DNA from: Sporomusaceae bacterium
GTDB lineage: Bacteria; Bacillota; Negativicutes; UBA1444
Direction of reading: 5' to 3'
Length of the DNA stretch: 64,000 nucleotides
NCBI GenBank assembly: GCA_018434355.1
Contig: JAHDPL010000014.1
Coordinates: forward strand, 1 to 64,000
Position numbers and translations under genes: made by a program. A model generated the notes under the pieces. That model had not been told where the DNA came from. It searched no databases and worked only from the letters and a program-made list of their open reading frames with translations. Of this stretch, positions 25,965 to 34,148 are shown one piece after another. Numbering within the stretch: position 1 is the first letter of the stretch; each line of letters opens with the position of its first letter.

Positions 25965-26474
25965 TTAAATATCGTCAATAATCATTGCCTTTCCAAGATG
26001 GCCATTAGGATTTTCATCATCGCGCCGGTCCCGCCACCGTTTCGACTGCCGGTTGATCAGCCACAAGCGGCATGCCCTGACGTCACCCGGAATATGCTTC
26101 TTGACCTTTTTCACACGGAGTGGCTTGCCATCCTTGGTGGCGACCACTTCCGTCTCCTCGATGTCGTACCCAAGCGCCCGCTTGAACAGGCTTTCCTCAA
26201 CTTCGAAGTCTGCAAAATTTTTGCCTGCAGTTTTGGCCTGACATAATTCGGGATATAGCTTGTACCAACGATAGAGTTGCCGGACCGACATCCCGAACTC
26301 GCTGGCTATTTCTTCGTCCGTGGCGCCAGCCCGACACATCCACTTAATCATCTTGGGATGGTACCCAGGCTCGTAGGTGCATTTCGCGCCCCGACCCGTA
26401 GGAACATTTGTTCTATTTTTTATTGCCGACACCCCCAACCGTGTGATACGATTGTGTCGAGGTAGTAGTTTCAT
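25965..26474 (-). CDS. helix-turn-helix protein, second small-terminase-like
   Basis: 169 residues: DEEIASEFGMSVRQLYRWYKLYPEL is a clear helix-turn-helix as in phBC6A51/transposase-like small terminase subunits. EESLFKRALGYDIEETEVVATKDGKPLRVKKVKKHIPGDVRACRLWLINR matches the packaging-protein body. It sits just upstream of the terminase pair, so this phage appears to encode two small-subunit-like proteins. Confidence 0.6.
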   Translation of the reverse strand: MKLLPRHNRITRLGVSAIKNRTNVPTGRGAKCTYEPGYHPKMIKWMCRAGATDEEIASEFGMSVRQLYRWYKLYPELCQAKTAGKNFADFEVEESLFKRALGYDIEETEVVATKDGKPLRVKKVKKHIPGDVRACRLWLINRQSKRWRDRRDDENPNGHLGKAMIIDDI

Positions 26475-26526
26475 AAAACCGTGGCCACGGCCTTTCCTAC
26501 TATCTCCCGCCGGGGGTGTCCCGGGA

Positions 26527-26560
26527 AAACGGGGTAGACGTTAGCGCGTCTGCCCCGTTT
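26527..26560 (-). terminator. strong stem-loop after the ParB-methyltransferase gene
   Basis: A 14-bp stem (AAACGGGG.AGACG and CGTCT.CCCCGTTT) closes a six-base loop with TTTT after it on the minus strand. It lies between the methyltransferase and packaging genes and may attenuate early transcription before the late genes. Confidence 0.6.
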
Positions 26561-26563
26561 AAT

Positions 26564-27781
26564 TTACTCCTGCATTGCGGTATGGCTGGTGAAATCATTC
26601 CACCGCTTCACAATCACATCGCAATACCTTGGGTCCAGCTCAACTGCATAACAAACTCGCCCTAGTTGCTCCGCTGCAATGACGGTCGTTCCGGATCCAC
26701 AGAACGGATCCAGAATCAGATCGTCTTTTTTTGTGCTGTTGCCAATCGCCATCGCCACCAGCTCCACCGGTTTCATCGTCGGATGCTCTGGGCTCGCCAT
26801 CGGCCTGTCCACATTCCAGACCGTCGACTGCTTGCGATCGCCGAACCACGAGTGAGCCGCCCCGTCTTTCCATCCGTAAAGAATCGGCTCGTGCTGCCAG
26901 TGATAGTCCTGGCGACCCATAACAAAGTGCTGCTTCACCCAGATGATGCACTGTTTCAGCAGAAAACCTGCTTCGACCAGTGCCGTCCGGAAGTTGATGC
27001 CTTCCGTGTCAGCGTGGCAAACATAAATGGCGCCACCTTCCTTGGTCACGGTCGCCGCCGCGGTGAAGGCCGCAAGTAGAAAAGCGCGGAAGTCTGCGCC
27101 TGACATATTGTCATTGGCAATCTTCAGCGCTTCGTCTGTCCCTCCGGTGTAGTCGACATTGTAAGGCGGATCCGTGAAAACTGCATCAACCATGCGCCCA
27201 TCCAGCAATTTCTGCAATACTGCAGGGTCCGTGCTGTCGCCACAGATCAACCGGTGCCGACCAAGTTGGATGATGTCACCCAGTTTTGTCACCGGATCCG
27301 TGATGCCGGCAATCGCCTGGTCAACGTCAAATCCATCGTCGACAACACTCTTATCTTCAAACTGAGCCATCATCTTGTCGATGTCTTTGGTCGAAAACCC
27401 TGTTAGCTCTCGGTCAAAATCAATTTCGAATTCAGCAAGCAGTTTGCTCACTGCCTCATCATCCAGATCACTGAGTTCGGCAATTCGGTTGTCGGCAATC
27501 ATGTCTGCCCACTCTTCGGCTTCGGTTGCATAGTCCTGCCGATCAACCGGCACATGAGTCAATCCAAGTTTCTGCGCGGCAGCCAAGCGGCCATGACCGC
27601 GAACGATAAAACCAGAGCGGGTGCTTACCGTAATCGGTGCACGCCAGCCCTGGTTCTGAATAATCTTGGCCAGAAGTTCTATTTGTTTGTCCGGATGCCG
27701 GTTCGGGTTTCGCGGGTTTGGCACCAGAGTTGTGATGTCTGCAAGTTCATCGTGAGCGCAATGTACTGGAATGTTACTCAA
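26564..27781 (-). CDS. orphan DNA methyltransferase with N-terminal ParB-like domain
   Basis: 405 residues. Residues 10-120 are a ParB/sulfiredoxin-like domain (NPRNPNRHPDKQIELLAKII, IVRGHGRLAAAQKLG). The catalytic domain has DPPYN (motif IV) before DPFCGSGTT (motif I), the beta order. Fused ParB-MTases are common in phages and plasmids; they methylate phage DNA to evade restriction or mark packaging sites. No nuclease is adjacent. Confidence 0.85.
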   Translation of the reverse strand: MSNIPVHCAHDELADITTLVPNPRNPNRHPDKQIELLAKIIQNQGWRAPITVSTRSGFIVRGHGRLAAAQKLGLTHVPVDRQDYATEAEEWADMIADNRIAELSDLDDEAVSKLLAEFEIDFDRELTGFSTKDIDKMMAQFEDKSVVDDGFDVDQAIAGITDPVTKLGDIIQLGRHRLICGDSTDPAVLQKLLDGRMVDAVFTDPPYNVDYTGGTDEALKIANDNMSGADFRAFLLAAFTAAATVTKEGGAIYVCHADTEGINFRTALVEAGFLLKQCIIWVKQHFVMGRQDYHWQHEPILYGWKDGAAHSWFGDRKQSTVWNVDRPMASPEHPTMKPVELVAMAIGNSTKKDDLILDPFCGSGTTVIAAEQLGRVCYAVELDPRYCDVIVKRWNDFTSHTAMQE

Positions 27782-27796
27782 GAAATATTCACCCCA

Positions 27797-28000
27797 TCAC
27801 CTAAATCCTTTGTTCCTGTTCTCGGCCCACCGGCCGTGCTTCTTGTGTCCAGGCTGAACCGTCTCATGCACGACATTCGATCGCGGGACCGGATCATAAC
27901 ACTGAACCTGGCCGACCCCGTCGATACCGATGCGCCTGGCTATACAAATATCGCGGCCGTGTTTGGAGCAGTCGATAAGTTTGCAGTCTACGGTTGGCAT
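27797..28000 (-). CDS. small cysteine-containing hypothetical protein
   Basis: ATG at 28000 is preceded by GAGGAGGTG. 67 residues: MPTVDCKLIDCSKHGRDICIARR then a basic tail with GHKKHGRW. Four cysteines and several histidines suggest metal binding. No family recognised. It ends 16 bases before the methyltransferase start and probably shares its transcript. Confidence 0.5.
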   Translation of the reverse strand: MPTVDCKLIDCSKHGRDICIARRIGIDGVGQVQCYDPVPRSNVVHETVQPGHKKHGRWAENRNKGFR

Positions 28001-28020
28001 CCGGCACCTCCTCGGGCATG

Positions 28021-28047
28021 AAAAAACCGCCTCGATTTTCGAAGCGG
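28021..28047 (-). terminator. Rho-independent terminator
   Basis: On the minus strand CCGCTTCGA and TCGAGGCGG pair (one G-U) and are followed by six Ts. Located between the ArpU/DUF1492-like gene and the small gene at 27797-28000. It resembles the terminator at 3183-3211 in stem sequence. Confidence 0.8.
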
Positions 28048-28113
28048 CCCGTTTGAAAAATCCCACGTCTTCAATATACCACACTTTTTGCCAAAAACAG
28101 TCTCATAAAAGTC

Positions 28114-28602
28114 TCATTTTTTTCTAAACCGGGACGGCAGCACATCGCATATAAAATTCAAGGCCAAAACCAACGTCCGGTAAAACGTTGGTTTTGCACA
28201 GAACAGTTCCCCGTATATCTGCTCATCCGGTGCCGTCTTCTTCCGGTACTTCGCATGAATAATATTGTTGGCCAACGGCCCCCACTTCTCATCCTGCACC
28301 ATCTTCTCCATCGCCGATTCATAGTCGGTGAGGTTGCGCTGGTAATCCGCCCGCAGCACCAACAGATAGTCTATCCGCTCCTGATCCCCGTTGTACCCGG
28401 CCTCCGCCATAGCCCCGTCCTCGGCTGGCCGGCTGATGTTTGAGTTTGTGCAATAGATGCTATCGTAGGTTGTTGCCTTTACCCGTCCCTGGGAGAGGCG
28501 ATGCTCGATCTCGTCAATTGACCGATCGAGGTCTTTGATCGCCCACTCTACCCTATTCAAACTATATAGCCACGACGAAACCGCCCTCTGTTCAGGTGTC
28601 AT
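28114..28602 (-). CDS. ArpU/DUF1492-like late transcription regulator
   Basis: 162 residues, with an N-terminal helical part and a C-terminal sigma-region-4-like helix-turn-helix (YRKKTAPDEQIYGELFCAKPTFYRTLVLALNFI). Such proteins lie just upstream of the packaging genes in Firmicute phages and switch on late transcription. The gene precedes a terminator. Family assignment is by pattern and place. Confidence 0.6.
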   Translation of the reverse strand: MTPEQRAVSSWLYSLNRVEWAIKDLDRSIDEIEHRLSQGRVKATTYDSIYCTNSNISRPAEDGAMAEAGYNGDQERIDYLLVLRADYQRNLTDYESAMEKMVQDEKWGPLANNIIHAKYRKKTAPDEQIYGELFCAKPTFYRTLVLALNFICDVLPSRFRKK

Positions 28603-28633
28603 CCGCCGAATACCTCCCCGCCTTGACTACCGC

Positions 28634-29662
28634 TTACGCACTCGCTTTCTTGGCTTCCTGGCAAAGCCGGAAAATCACCAGATCAGGCCGATCCGTCTCC
28701 ACGACATACTGCGCGGGTCCGCCAACCAGCGCATGGATTCGCTCGATCGCTGCCTTGCATGTAATTTTGACGCAGCGTGCCTTTTTGTTTACCATCGCGC
28801 CGGAATCGGTTTTCTTCAGCGCCACCTGCTGTCCGTCCGGCTTTACCATGATCGCGCAGAACGCCCAATCCCGAATATGCTCCACGTCTTTGCCAACGTA
28901 GAAATCCTGCGATACCGACAGCCGGTTGCCGAGCGACTGGAACCGACTGATCCCCCCCTGAAATTCCAGCCATCCGCCCAAGTCTATCTGCCCTTCATCG
29001 TCCGGGCGGAACACGTCTTCCAGCTCGGTCTGTGTCGGCACATGGATTCTTAGGTTGTGCCGGTCCTGGTAGTTCAGGCCGTCTTCGTCTTGATCCGTTG
29101 CGGCCGCTTGCGTTGGTTCCGGTTTGCAGCCTAGTTCGGCAAGTCGTTTATCAATGCGCTCTAGCTCAGCATCGATCTCCTTTTCTGTCCGAATCGCCTT
29201 ATCAATCTCCTCCTCCGGCCCCTTCGCCAGCCTGGCGGCCCTCGCCTTGCCGGGCGCGGTGTCGTGATAACTGCGCGAGAGGTCCATCGGAGGTTTTTCG
29301 GCCGGCGCCACCGGCTCAAAATTGCCCGACCTAAGCGATTTTTTCTTGCCCCCAGGCGCTGCCGGCGGGATCCCCCATTGTTTCAGCTGTGGGAAAAACG
29401 CATTAGCGTAGCAGTGGAACAGGTTCATGATCTCCGTGCGGGTGAGCCCGTATTCGTCCAGCTGCAGGAACAGTTCCTTGGTCAGATCGGCGGGTCGCAT
29501 CCGCCGGACCTTGTCTTCCCACGGCAGCTTGATTTTAAGTTCCAGCGCCTCGGCCGGCGTCGGTTTCGGCAGGGTTCGACAGGGCTCCGGTGGTTCATGT
29601 TTCGACGACACTTTGTTGGAGTCGATGAATCCGCTCTTGTGGATTTTTCCATCAGTGTTCAT
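28634..29662 (-). CDS. hypothetical phage protein with coiled-coil centre
   Basis: 342 residues. Not recognised. It shows a Pro/Lys-rich N-terminus, an EYGLTRTEIMNLFHCYANAFFPQLKQWGIPP helical block near 72-100, a Glu/Arg-rich predicted coiled coil (about 150-185) and a C-terminal alpha/beta part with YVGKDVEHIRDWAFCAIMVKPDG. The block near 72-100 could bind DNA. It overlaps the 44-residue membrane gene by four bases. Confidence 0.6.
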   Translation of the reverse strand: MNTDGKIHKSGFIDSNKVSSKHEPPEPCRTLPKPTPAEALELKIKLPWEDKVRRMRPADLTKELFLQLDEYGLTRTEIMNLFHCYANAFFPQLKQWGIPPAAPGGKKKSLRSGNFEPVAPAEKPPMDLSRSYHDTAPGKARAARLAKGPEEEIDKAIRTEKEIDAELERIDKRLAELGCKPEPTQAAATDQDEDGLNYQDRHNLRIHVPTQTELEDVFRPDDEGQIDLGGWLEFQGGISRFQSLGNRLSVSQDFYVGKDVEHIRDWAFCAIMVKPDGQQVALKKTDSGAMVNKKARCVKITCKAAIERIHALVGGPAQYVVETDRPDLVIFRLCQEAKKASA

Positions 29663-29793
29663 GGGGTTTCCTCCTCGCTATAGTTATTGGCCGCACTCAC
29701 TTTGCACATCGCCATGACCACGACGCCGACGCAGCACCCGACAAACATGCTGGACAGAACGATCATGAATAATCCGTAATAGCTTACAAACAT
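29659..29793 (-). CDS. 44-residue single-pass membrane protein
   Basis: ATG at 29793 follows GGGGAGGAG. The first 30 residues form one hydrophobic helix (FVSYYGLFMIVLSSMFVGCCVGVVVMAM). The stop overlaps the next start in an ATGA arrangement. Function unknown. Confidence 0.55.
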   Translation of the reverse strand: MFVSYYGLFMIVLSSMFVGCCVGVVVMAMCKVSAANNYSEEETP

Positions 29794-29795
29794 CG

Positions 29796-30020
29796 CTATC
29801 TCCTCCCCGTTGTCGGCAGTTTCGGCGGGGTGACGTTCAGGCCGCCCCGAAAACTTCCGCAATCCTTGGCCCGCCGATCCGTCAGGCTGACAACCGTAGC
29901 CGCAGGTTGGCCGTTGATCGTCTGTAGTTCATAGCAGACTGGCTTTCCGTAGGCCGTCCCGGTCTTTACATTCAGGCAGTCGCCGCAGGTCTTTGCCGGC
30001 TGCTTGCCTATTCCGAACAT
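29796..30020 (-). CDS. small four-cysteine (zinc-ribbon-like) protein
   Basis: ATG 30020 follows GGGAGGTG. 74 residues with CGDC near 13, C near 29 and DCGSF near 56, a likely zinc site. It reads in line with the ASCH gene, which ends 13 bases inside its start. No known family identified. Confidence 0.5.
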   Translation of the reverse strand: MFGIGKQPAKTCGDCLNVKTGTAYGKPVCYELQTINGQPAATVVSLTDRRAKDCGSFRGGLNVTPPKLPTTGRR

Positions 30021-30559
30021 GGTGGCACCTCCCAGTTCAAAATCCATGGTGTCTCCCATTCCCATATCCGCTGCATCCCTTTTGCCGGAATCGGTTCAAT
30101 CGGCCTGACGTTTTCAAGCAACCACGCATAGCGGCCCGGAGTCCAATCGCCAAATGCGATTTCCTTGGGTGTAGGAACAAAAATCTTGCTGAAATTGGGG
30201 TCACGTTTGTTTGTGGTTGAGGATTCAGCGCCTACTTCAATACGTTTAGCAATTTCAACATCTGTACCGGGATAGTACACAATACTCATGCAATCAACCA
30301 AATCCGCAATCGCAATCACGCAGCCATTATGTTTGAGCTTGAATCCAAGCTTGCCGCCCGGGTACTCCGTAAACATACCCGCTTTGGTAAGTTCAGACTT
30401 GAACGGTTCTTGCCAGGCACAGCGCGGAGTGTCTTTATGCTGGGCCACATGTATCGCAATCGGCCCCCGGTATTTTGTCGACCACGATCTTGTCTCAATC
30501 TTCTTGGCTCCGCAGGCTATCAGGCTGGCCCACGGCTGCAGGATTGTCAGCGCCTTCAT
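30008..30559 (-). CDS. ASCH-domain protein
   Basis: 183 residues. MKALTILQPWASLIACGAKKIETRSW and the RGPIAIHVAQ strand are characteristic of ASCH domains, a PUA-like RNA- or nucleotide-binding fold common in phages. A 50-residue insert separates the two halves of the domain. Specific substrate unknown. Confidence 0.75.
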   Translation of the reverse strand: MKALTILQPWASLIACGAKKIETRSWSTKYRGPIAIHVAQHKDTPRCAWQEPFKSELTKAGMFTEYPGGKLGFKLKHNGCVIAIADLVDCMSIVYYPGTDVEIAKRIEVGAESSTTNKRDPNFSKIFVPTPKEIAFGDWTPGRYAWLLENVRPIEPIPAKGMQRIWEWETPWILNWEVPPCSE

Positions 30560-30625
30560 GTTTCACCCTCCCATCCTTTTCGCTCCACCGTCACGCGCAC
30601 GCGCGAGGGGGAAAGTAAACAAAAG

Positions 30626-30985
30626 TCAAGTTTCAACTTCCATATTTTGTATATCAATAACCGTTTTCCGTTCTCTACCCTTCACGATATCCCACGTCAC
30701 CTTCACCCAGTCGCTGCGGTCATCCTGGATGACGCCGGCATTGACGAGCCCGTCCAGGATCATCTTCGGCGCGTAGTTGTCGATGTCGCGCCGGCGCACG
30801 ACCGGGAAAATCAGCGTGATGCGCACTGTGGCCAGCTTGTAATGCGGCCGACCGATCTTGGCCGACAGACATGCCGCCTTGATCAGCCATGCCCATTCGT
30901 GCTTCGTTGCCTGCTGCACCGTCCAGTGCTGCCGCATCCATCGGTTCAGGCTGGGCGGCGTGCCATCGATTTCAAGGCGGATCAT
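30626..30985 (-). CDS. RusA-like Holliday junction resolvase
   Basis: 119 residues from ATG 30985, whose first base is also the last base of the preceding stop. IDGTPPSLNRWMRQHW and the acidic pair in RRRDIDNYAPKMILDGLVNAGVIQDDRSDW are the RusA catalytic pattern. It resolves branched DNA in phage recombination or before packaging. Confidence 0.85.
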   Translation of the reverse strand: MIRLEIDGTPPSLNRWMRQHWTVQQATKHEWAWLIKAACLSAKIGRPHYKLATVRITLIFPVVRRRDIDNYAPKMILDGLVNAGVIQDDRSDWVKVTWDIVKGRERKTVIDIQNMEVET

Positions 30986-31713
30986 CAGGCCGACCTCGAT
31001 TCCCGCAGGGATTCGCCGGCAAACTTCACAACCTCGGTTGTCTGGCGAATCCGGTCGAAGATGCGGCCCGAATAGGTCTTTGCGAATAGCTTCCCGGTCA
31101 GGTTGCTGGTGAGCAGGATCGGCTTCATGCGGTTGTACCGCTCGCTGACAATCGCATCGATCTTCGTGTGCACCCATCCTTCTGAGCGCTCTGTCCCGAG
31201 ATCATCCAGCAGCAGAATGCCGACTGTGCGCAGCCGCTCTTCAAACCGCGCCCACTCTTCACGGTTCGTTTCTTTCAGCGTGAAAATCGTGTCGAGCAGG
31301 CTCGGCATCGTCAAAAACATGCCGCTGATTCCCGCCTTGAGCCCCGCCTGCAGAACCGCCACCGCCAGCGAAGTTTTCATCAGACCAACCGGGCCGAGAA
31401 ACGCCATGCCGAAGCCTTGGCTGACAAGGCTCTGAATGTTGTCGGCATAGAACTTCGCCTTTTCGTATCCATCCGCCACCGACTCCGGGATCTCCCTGGC
31501 GGCCAGATTTTCAAACGTGCAGTTTCGATACCGGCGCCAGATACCAGCCCGATCCAGGGAGTTCTCCCAATCACGGCTCAACTTGGCTTCCTCTTCGGCC
31601 TTGCGTTTAGCTGCAATCTCACCAGCCAGGACTGGATCGATCTCGTTCATACTCTGCCGCTGTTGGAGCTCGTTGATCACTGCCCGAAAGTCCATTTTTA
31701 CCGCGTCTGCCAC
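30985..31713 (-). CDS. DnaC/IstB-like helicase loader with altered P-loop
   Basis: Start at GTG 31713 after GGGAGGTTG; 242 residues. An AAA+ core with Walker B LLLDDLGTE near 165, an SNLT sensor and an Arg finger region RIFDRIRQTTE are all DnaC-like. The P-loop reads GPVGLMKTS (about 107-115): methionine replaces the glycine before the lysine. It would load the host DnaB helicase at the phage origin with the DnaD-like protein. The start lies about 95 bases inside the preceding gene. Confidence 0.75.
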   Translation of the reverse strand: MADAVKMDFRAVINELQQRQSMNEIDPVLAGEIAAKRKAEEEAKLSRDWENSLDRAGIWRRYRNCTFENLAAREIPESVADGYEKAKFYADNIQSLVSQGFGMAFLGPVGLMKTSLAVAVLQAGLKAGISGMFLTMPSLLDTIFTLKETNREEWARFEERLRTVGILLLDDLGTERSEGWVHTKIDAIVSERYNRMKPILLTSNLTGKLFAKTYSGRIFDRIRQTTEVVKFAGESLRESRSA

Positions 31714-32512
31714 TATTCTCAACCTCCCATGGTTTGACATCGAAGTTATTGTATTTGGCAACCCATGCCTGCAGGATCGTGTCCACGTACTTGACTGTCT
31801 TCCCTCCCTGGTCCTTGGCAATCAGGATCGCATGCTCTATCCAGTCCCTGGGCATCGTCTCGATCCAGTCGGAAACCATATCGGAATCCACCCTGCTATT
31901 CACGGTACAAATTTTCCCAAGTTGCTGAACAACAAACTCAAAATCCGACGGTTCATTTTCCTCGTTTTTTTCTGTCGGAATTTCTGGGGGTAAGGGGGTT
32001 GTTTCTCTACTCTTCTTTACTATACTCTTCTTTTCTTTGTCGATTTCTGTCGGAATTTCGGGGGGTGTGCTAGGGTTTATGTTGGTAGAAACGTCCGCTT
32101 GCTCGGGTTTATGTATGAATAACTCCCCGTTTTTCTGACAGAAACTCGGTTTCACTGGCGGAACTTGTCTGCGCCTCTGATAAAGCGGCCGCAATCCTTC
32201 AACAAAATTGTCTGACCAGATTACCCGATGCTCGACCCAAAGGTCGTGATCGATCGCATCGAGATCGGACAGCTTGTTCAAAATATCTGTCGCCAGTTGC
32301 TCCGATACCCGGGAATTCATGTACAAAAAATCCCAGTCATCGACTCGTTTGCAATCGATGTAATGACCTGGAGCATTCCCCAGGCACTCCAACAGTTTGA
32401 ACCAAAATGCATAGGCGTCATTCCCCCACCGACCCTCAATGATCGCCATGGTCTTTTTGTGAGTGGTCATGTGGGGGAAATAGTCAGCGGTTGATTTTGA
32501 TGGTCTGCCCAT
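31619..32512 (-). CDS. DnaD-like replication initiation protein
   Basis: ATG 32512 follows GGAGGCG. 297 residues. The N-terminal winged-helix domain is of Lin1244/DUF4373 type (DYFPHMTTHKKTMAIIEGRWGNDAYAFWFKLLECLG). A low-complexity Pro/Thr/Glu/Lys linker follows around 135-190. A DnaD C-terminal domain comes next (FVVQQLGKICTVNSRVDSDMVSDWIETMPRDWIEHAI, ending YVDTILQAWVAK). It probably recognises the phage origin. A C-terminal basic tail overlaps the loader gene. Confidence 0.75.
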   Translation of the reverse strand: MGRPSKSTADYFPHMTTHKKTMAIIEGRWGNDAYAFWFKLLECLGNAPGHYIDCKRVDDWDFLYMNSRVSEQLATDILNKLSDLDAIDHDLWVEHRVIWSDNFVEGLRPLYQRRRQVPPVKPSFCQKNGELFIHKPEQADVSTNINPSTPPEIPTEIDKEKKSIVKKSRETTPLPPEIPTEKNEENEPSDFEFVVQQLGKICTVNSRVDSDMVSDWIETMPRDWIEHAILIAKDQGGKTVKYVDTILQAWVAKYNNFDVKPWEVENSGRRGKNGLSGSDQRAPTAAEYERDRSSPGW

Positions 32513-32540
32513 GCCGCGCCTCCATGTATTACAAATTATC

Positions 32541-32715
32541 TCTGGGGCCGGGATTCGAACCCGGTACACTTGCCTTATCCCGATATCGACCATCCATCCG
32601 CCTCGTTACGGCGAAAGCTCACGTTCACTCAGCTATGCCGGCGCTTTTTATAACTTTGCTTCTGTCGATATGGTGTGTCGCCAAAGCCCCGCGTGTCCCA
32701 CCACGCCGCCCCAGA
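32541..32715 (-). other. tRNA-like element with 8-bp closing stem
   Basis: On the minus strand TCTGGGGC (32715-32708) pairs perfectly with GCCCCAGA (32548-32541). Just before the 3' arm is a perfect T-arm (CCGGG TTCGAAT CCCGG). The interior holds a second tRNA-like start (GCCGGCATAGCTGAGT...) with D-arm- and anticodon-arm-like hairpins. The whole is about 175 bases, twice a tRNA, and no CCA is encoded although the other tRNAs here do encode it. It may be a tRNA remnant, a fusion of two tRNA pieces or a tRNA-mimic. It lies in the 221-base gap between two phage genes, which is otherwise empty. Confidence 0.4.
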
Positions 32716-32733
32716 TTGTCACGCTGATTTCTA

Positions 32734-33960
32734 TTACTGCCTGAACGGGTCACATGGATCCCGATACCCTTTGCGCTGAGGTTGTTCCGCCGGCAATGCG
32801 GCCGGGGCTGGTGCTTTAGGCATTCCCCGATCGACAAAGTACCGATTTGTCATCAGCGTCGCCTGCATGTCAGTTACGGCATCGTATACCGTGGCCGCCT
32901 GGCGATCAGGAAACACGCTGGAATTGCAGTTTCGGCAGCGGGCCCGATCACGGCCGGTATTCATGCTGCAGAAATATTCGGCTCCGCATCGGCACTCTAC
33001 ACGGTACCGTTCGACCTTTCCGCTATCGTCGAACGGTCGCATTGTCGGAGCAGGTTTGTTCTTCGCCGGGATTTCCGCTGTCATGCCGGGCGCCTTGATC
33101 ATTACCACCTCTGCCATGTCGACCACGACCATTTCCCCGTCAACCTGGCAGGCGCAAATGGATCGGTTCTCCATCCCGGGCCGGCGCATATCTTCCAGCA
33201 AACACTTGGCCAACCTTTCCGGCAGATCCATCTCGGCTGTCGTGCCGCTGGCCATGACCAGCGTTACCTGAATCATCCCGGGCTGTTTCTCTCGCGCTTC
33301 CGGTCCCTGGGTAACCTCGGCAACCTGGTCGGCGCTGGCCTGGAGTTCGTTCGCTTCCAGGCGGTCCCGAAGCTCTTGCAGTTTTGTTTCCAGCGCCATG
33401 TTTTGCGCCACCGCATAGTTGTACTGGCGGACCGGGACCGTTTCGGCCTCCGTCTCTGGCGCCGGTTTCTCCGCCATGTCTGTCCCAGCATAGCTGTACT
33501 GGCATTTGTTTTTTGCCGCCGGGTCGGCCGGGAATACATCGTATTTCGTCAGGACCCGTCTGGCCGGACACTCGGCATAGTTTTCCCGCGTGCAGGTTTT
33601 GCAACTATCCTCGATCACAAAGCTGTACCAGTCTTCGAAATCTTCCAGACTCATCGGCAGTGTGCTTTTGAGCGCCAGCATTTCCTGAGTGGCCTTCTTT
33701 GCCTCCGGCGTGGCCATAAACATCAACTTCAGCTTGGACGCCGCCCGATAGAGGTTTTGGTTCGCTTCCGGATCCAACGCTTCCAACCGGATGTTCAGCG
33801 CTTTGTCCAACCTGGTCCGGGCGTGCTTCAGTTCAGACAGGAACGGCTTGTCGATATTCTTAAGCCCGGAGTATGTTCCGATCGCGTCGTCTATGACCAC
33901 GCGTAGGCAGGTCAGGCGAATATACTGTTCACGTTCCTCCCTCGACAGGTAAGCGTTCAT
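32734..33960 (-). CDS. DUF5651-like phage protein with zinc-binding segments
   Basis: 408 residues. The N-terminus (YLSREEREQYIRLTCLRVVIDDAIGTYSGLKNIDKPF) resembles DUF5651 proteins. Cys clusters follow: CKTCTRENYAEC near 120 and CRCGAEYFC...CRNC near 325-350, which look like zinc ribbons. A coiled coil lies around 190-210. Function unknown; it sits upstream of the replication genes. Confidence 0.6.
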   Translation of the reverse strand: MNAYLSREEREQYIRLTCLRVVIDDAIGTYSGLKNIDKPFLSELKHARTRLDKALNIRLEALDPEANQNLYRAASKLKLMFMATPEAKKATQEMLALKSTLPMSLEDFEDWYSFVIEDSCKTCTRENYAECPARRVLTKYDVFPADPAAKNKCQYSYAGTDMAEKPAPETEAETVPVRQYNYAVAQNMALETKLQELRDRLEANELQASADQVAEVTQGPEAREKQPGMIQVTLVMASGTTAEMDLPERLAKCLLEDMRRPGMENRSICACQVDGEMVVVDMAEVVMIKAPGMTAEIPAKNKPAPTMRPFDDSGKVERYRVECRCGAEYFCSMNTGRDRARCRNCNSSVFPDRQAATVYDAVTDMQATLMTNRYFVDRGMPKAPAPAALPAEQPQRKGYRDPCDPFRQ

Positions 33961-34148
33961 GGGGCCACCTCCCTTTTCTTCCGTTGCCGCTGCGGCTTTG
34001 GTTTTTTATCTGCATCAAACAAACTGATGCAGAACTTCTCAACATAGGCCTGGTGCTTGCGGTAGCATGTTTTTCCCATCCCCCGCGACAGGGAGTCCGG
34101 ATCCTTCAGCTTTCTGTTGCAGCGGTCGCAACGAGGAACGTCATTCAT
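33957..34148 (-). CDS. small DUF6011-like zinc-finger protein
   Basis: 63 residues: CDRCNRKLKDPDSLSRGMGKTC, the CxxC...GxGxxC motif of DUF6011-type phage proteins. A Lys/Arg-rich tail follows that could contact nucleic acid. It overlaps the next gene by four bases. Confidence 0.65.
   Translation of the reverse strand: MNDVPRCDRCNRKLKDPDSLSRGMGKTCYRKHQAYVEKFCISLFDADKKPKPQRQRKKREVAP

Noticed and set aside
32541-32715. Standard tRNA gene in the phage
   Set aside because: The acceptor arms are 175 bases apart, no CCA is encoded and no normal anticodon arm fits the outer stem; kept only as tRNA-like.
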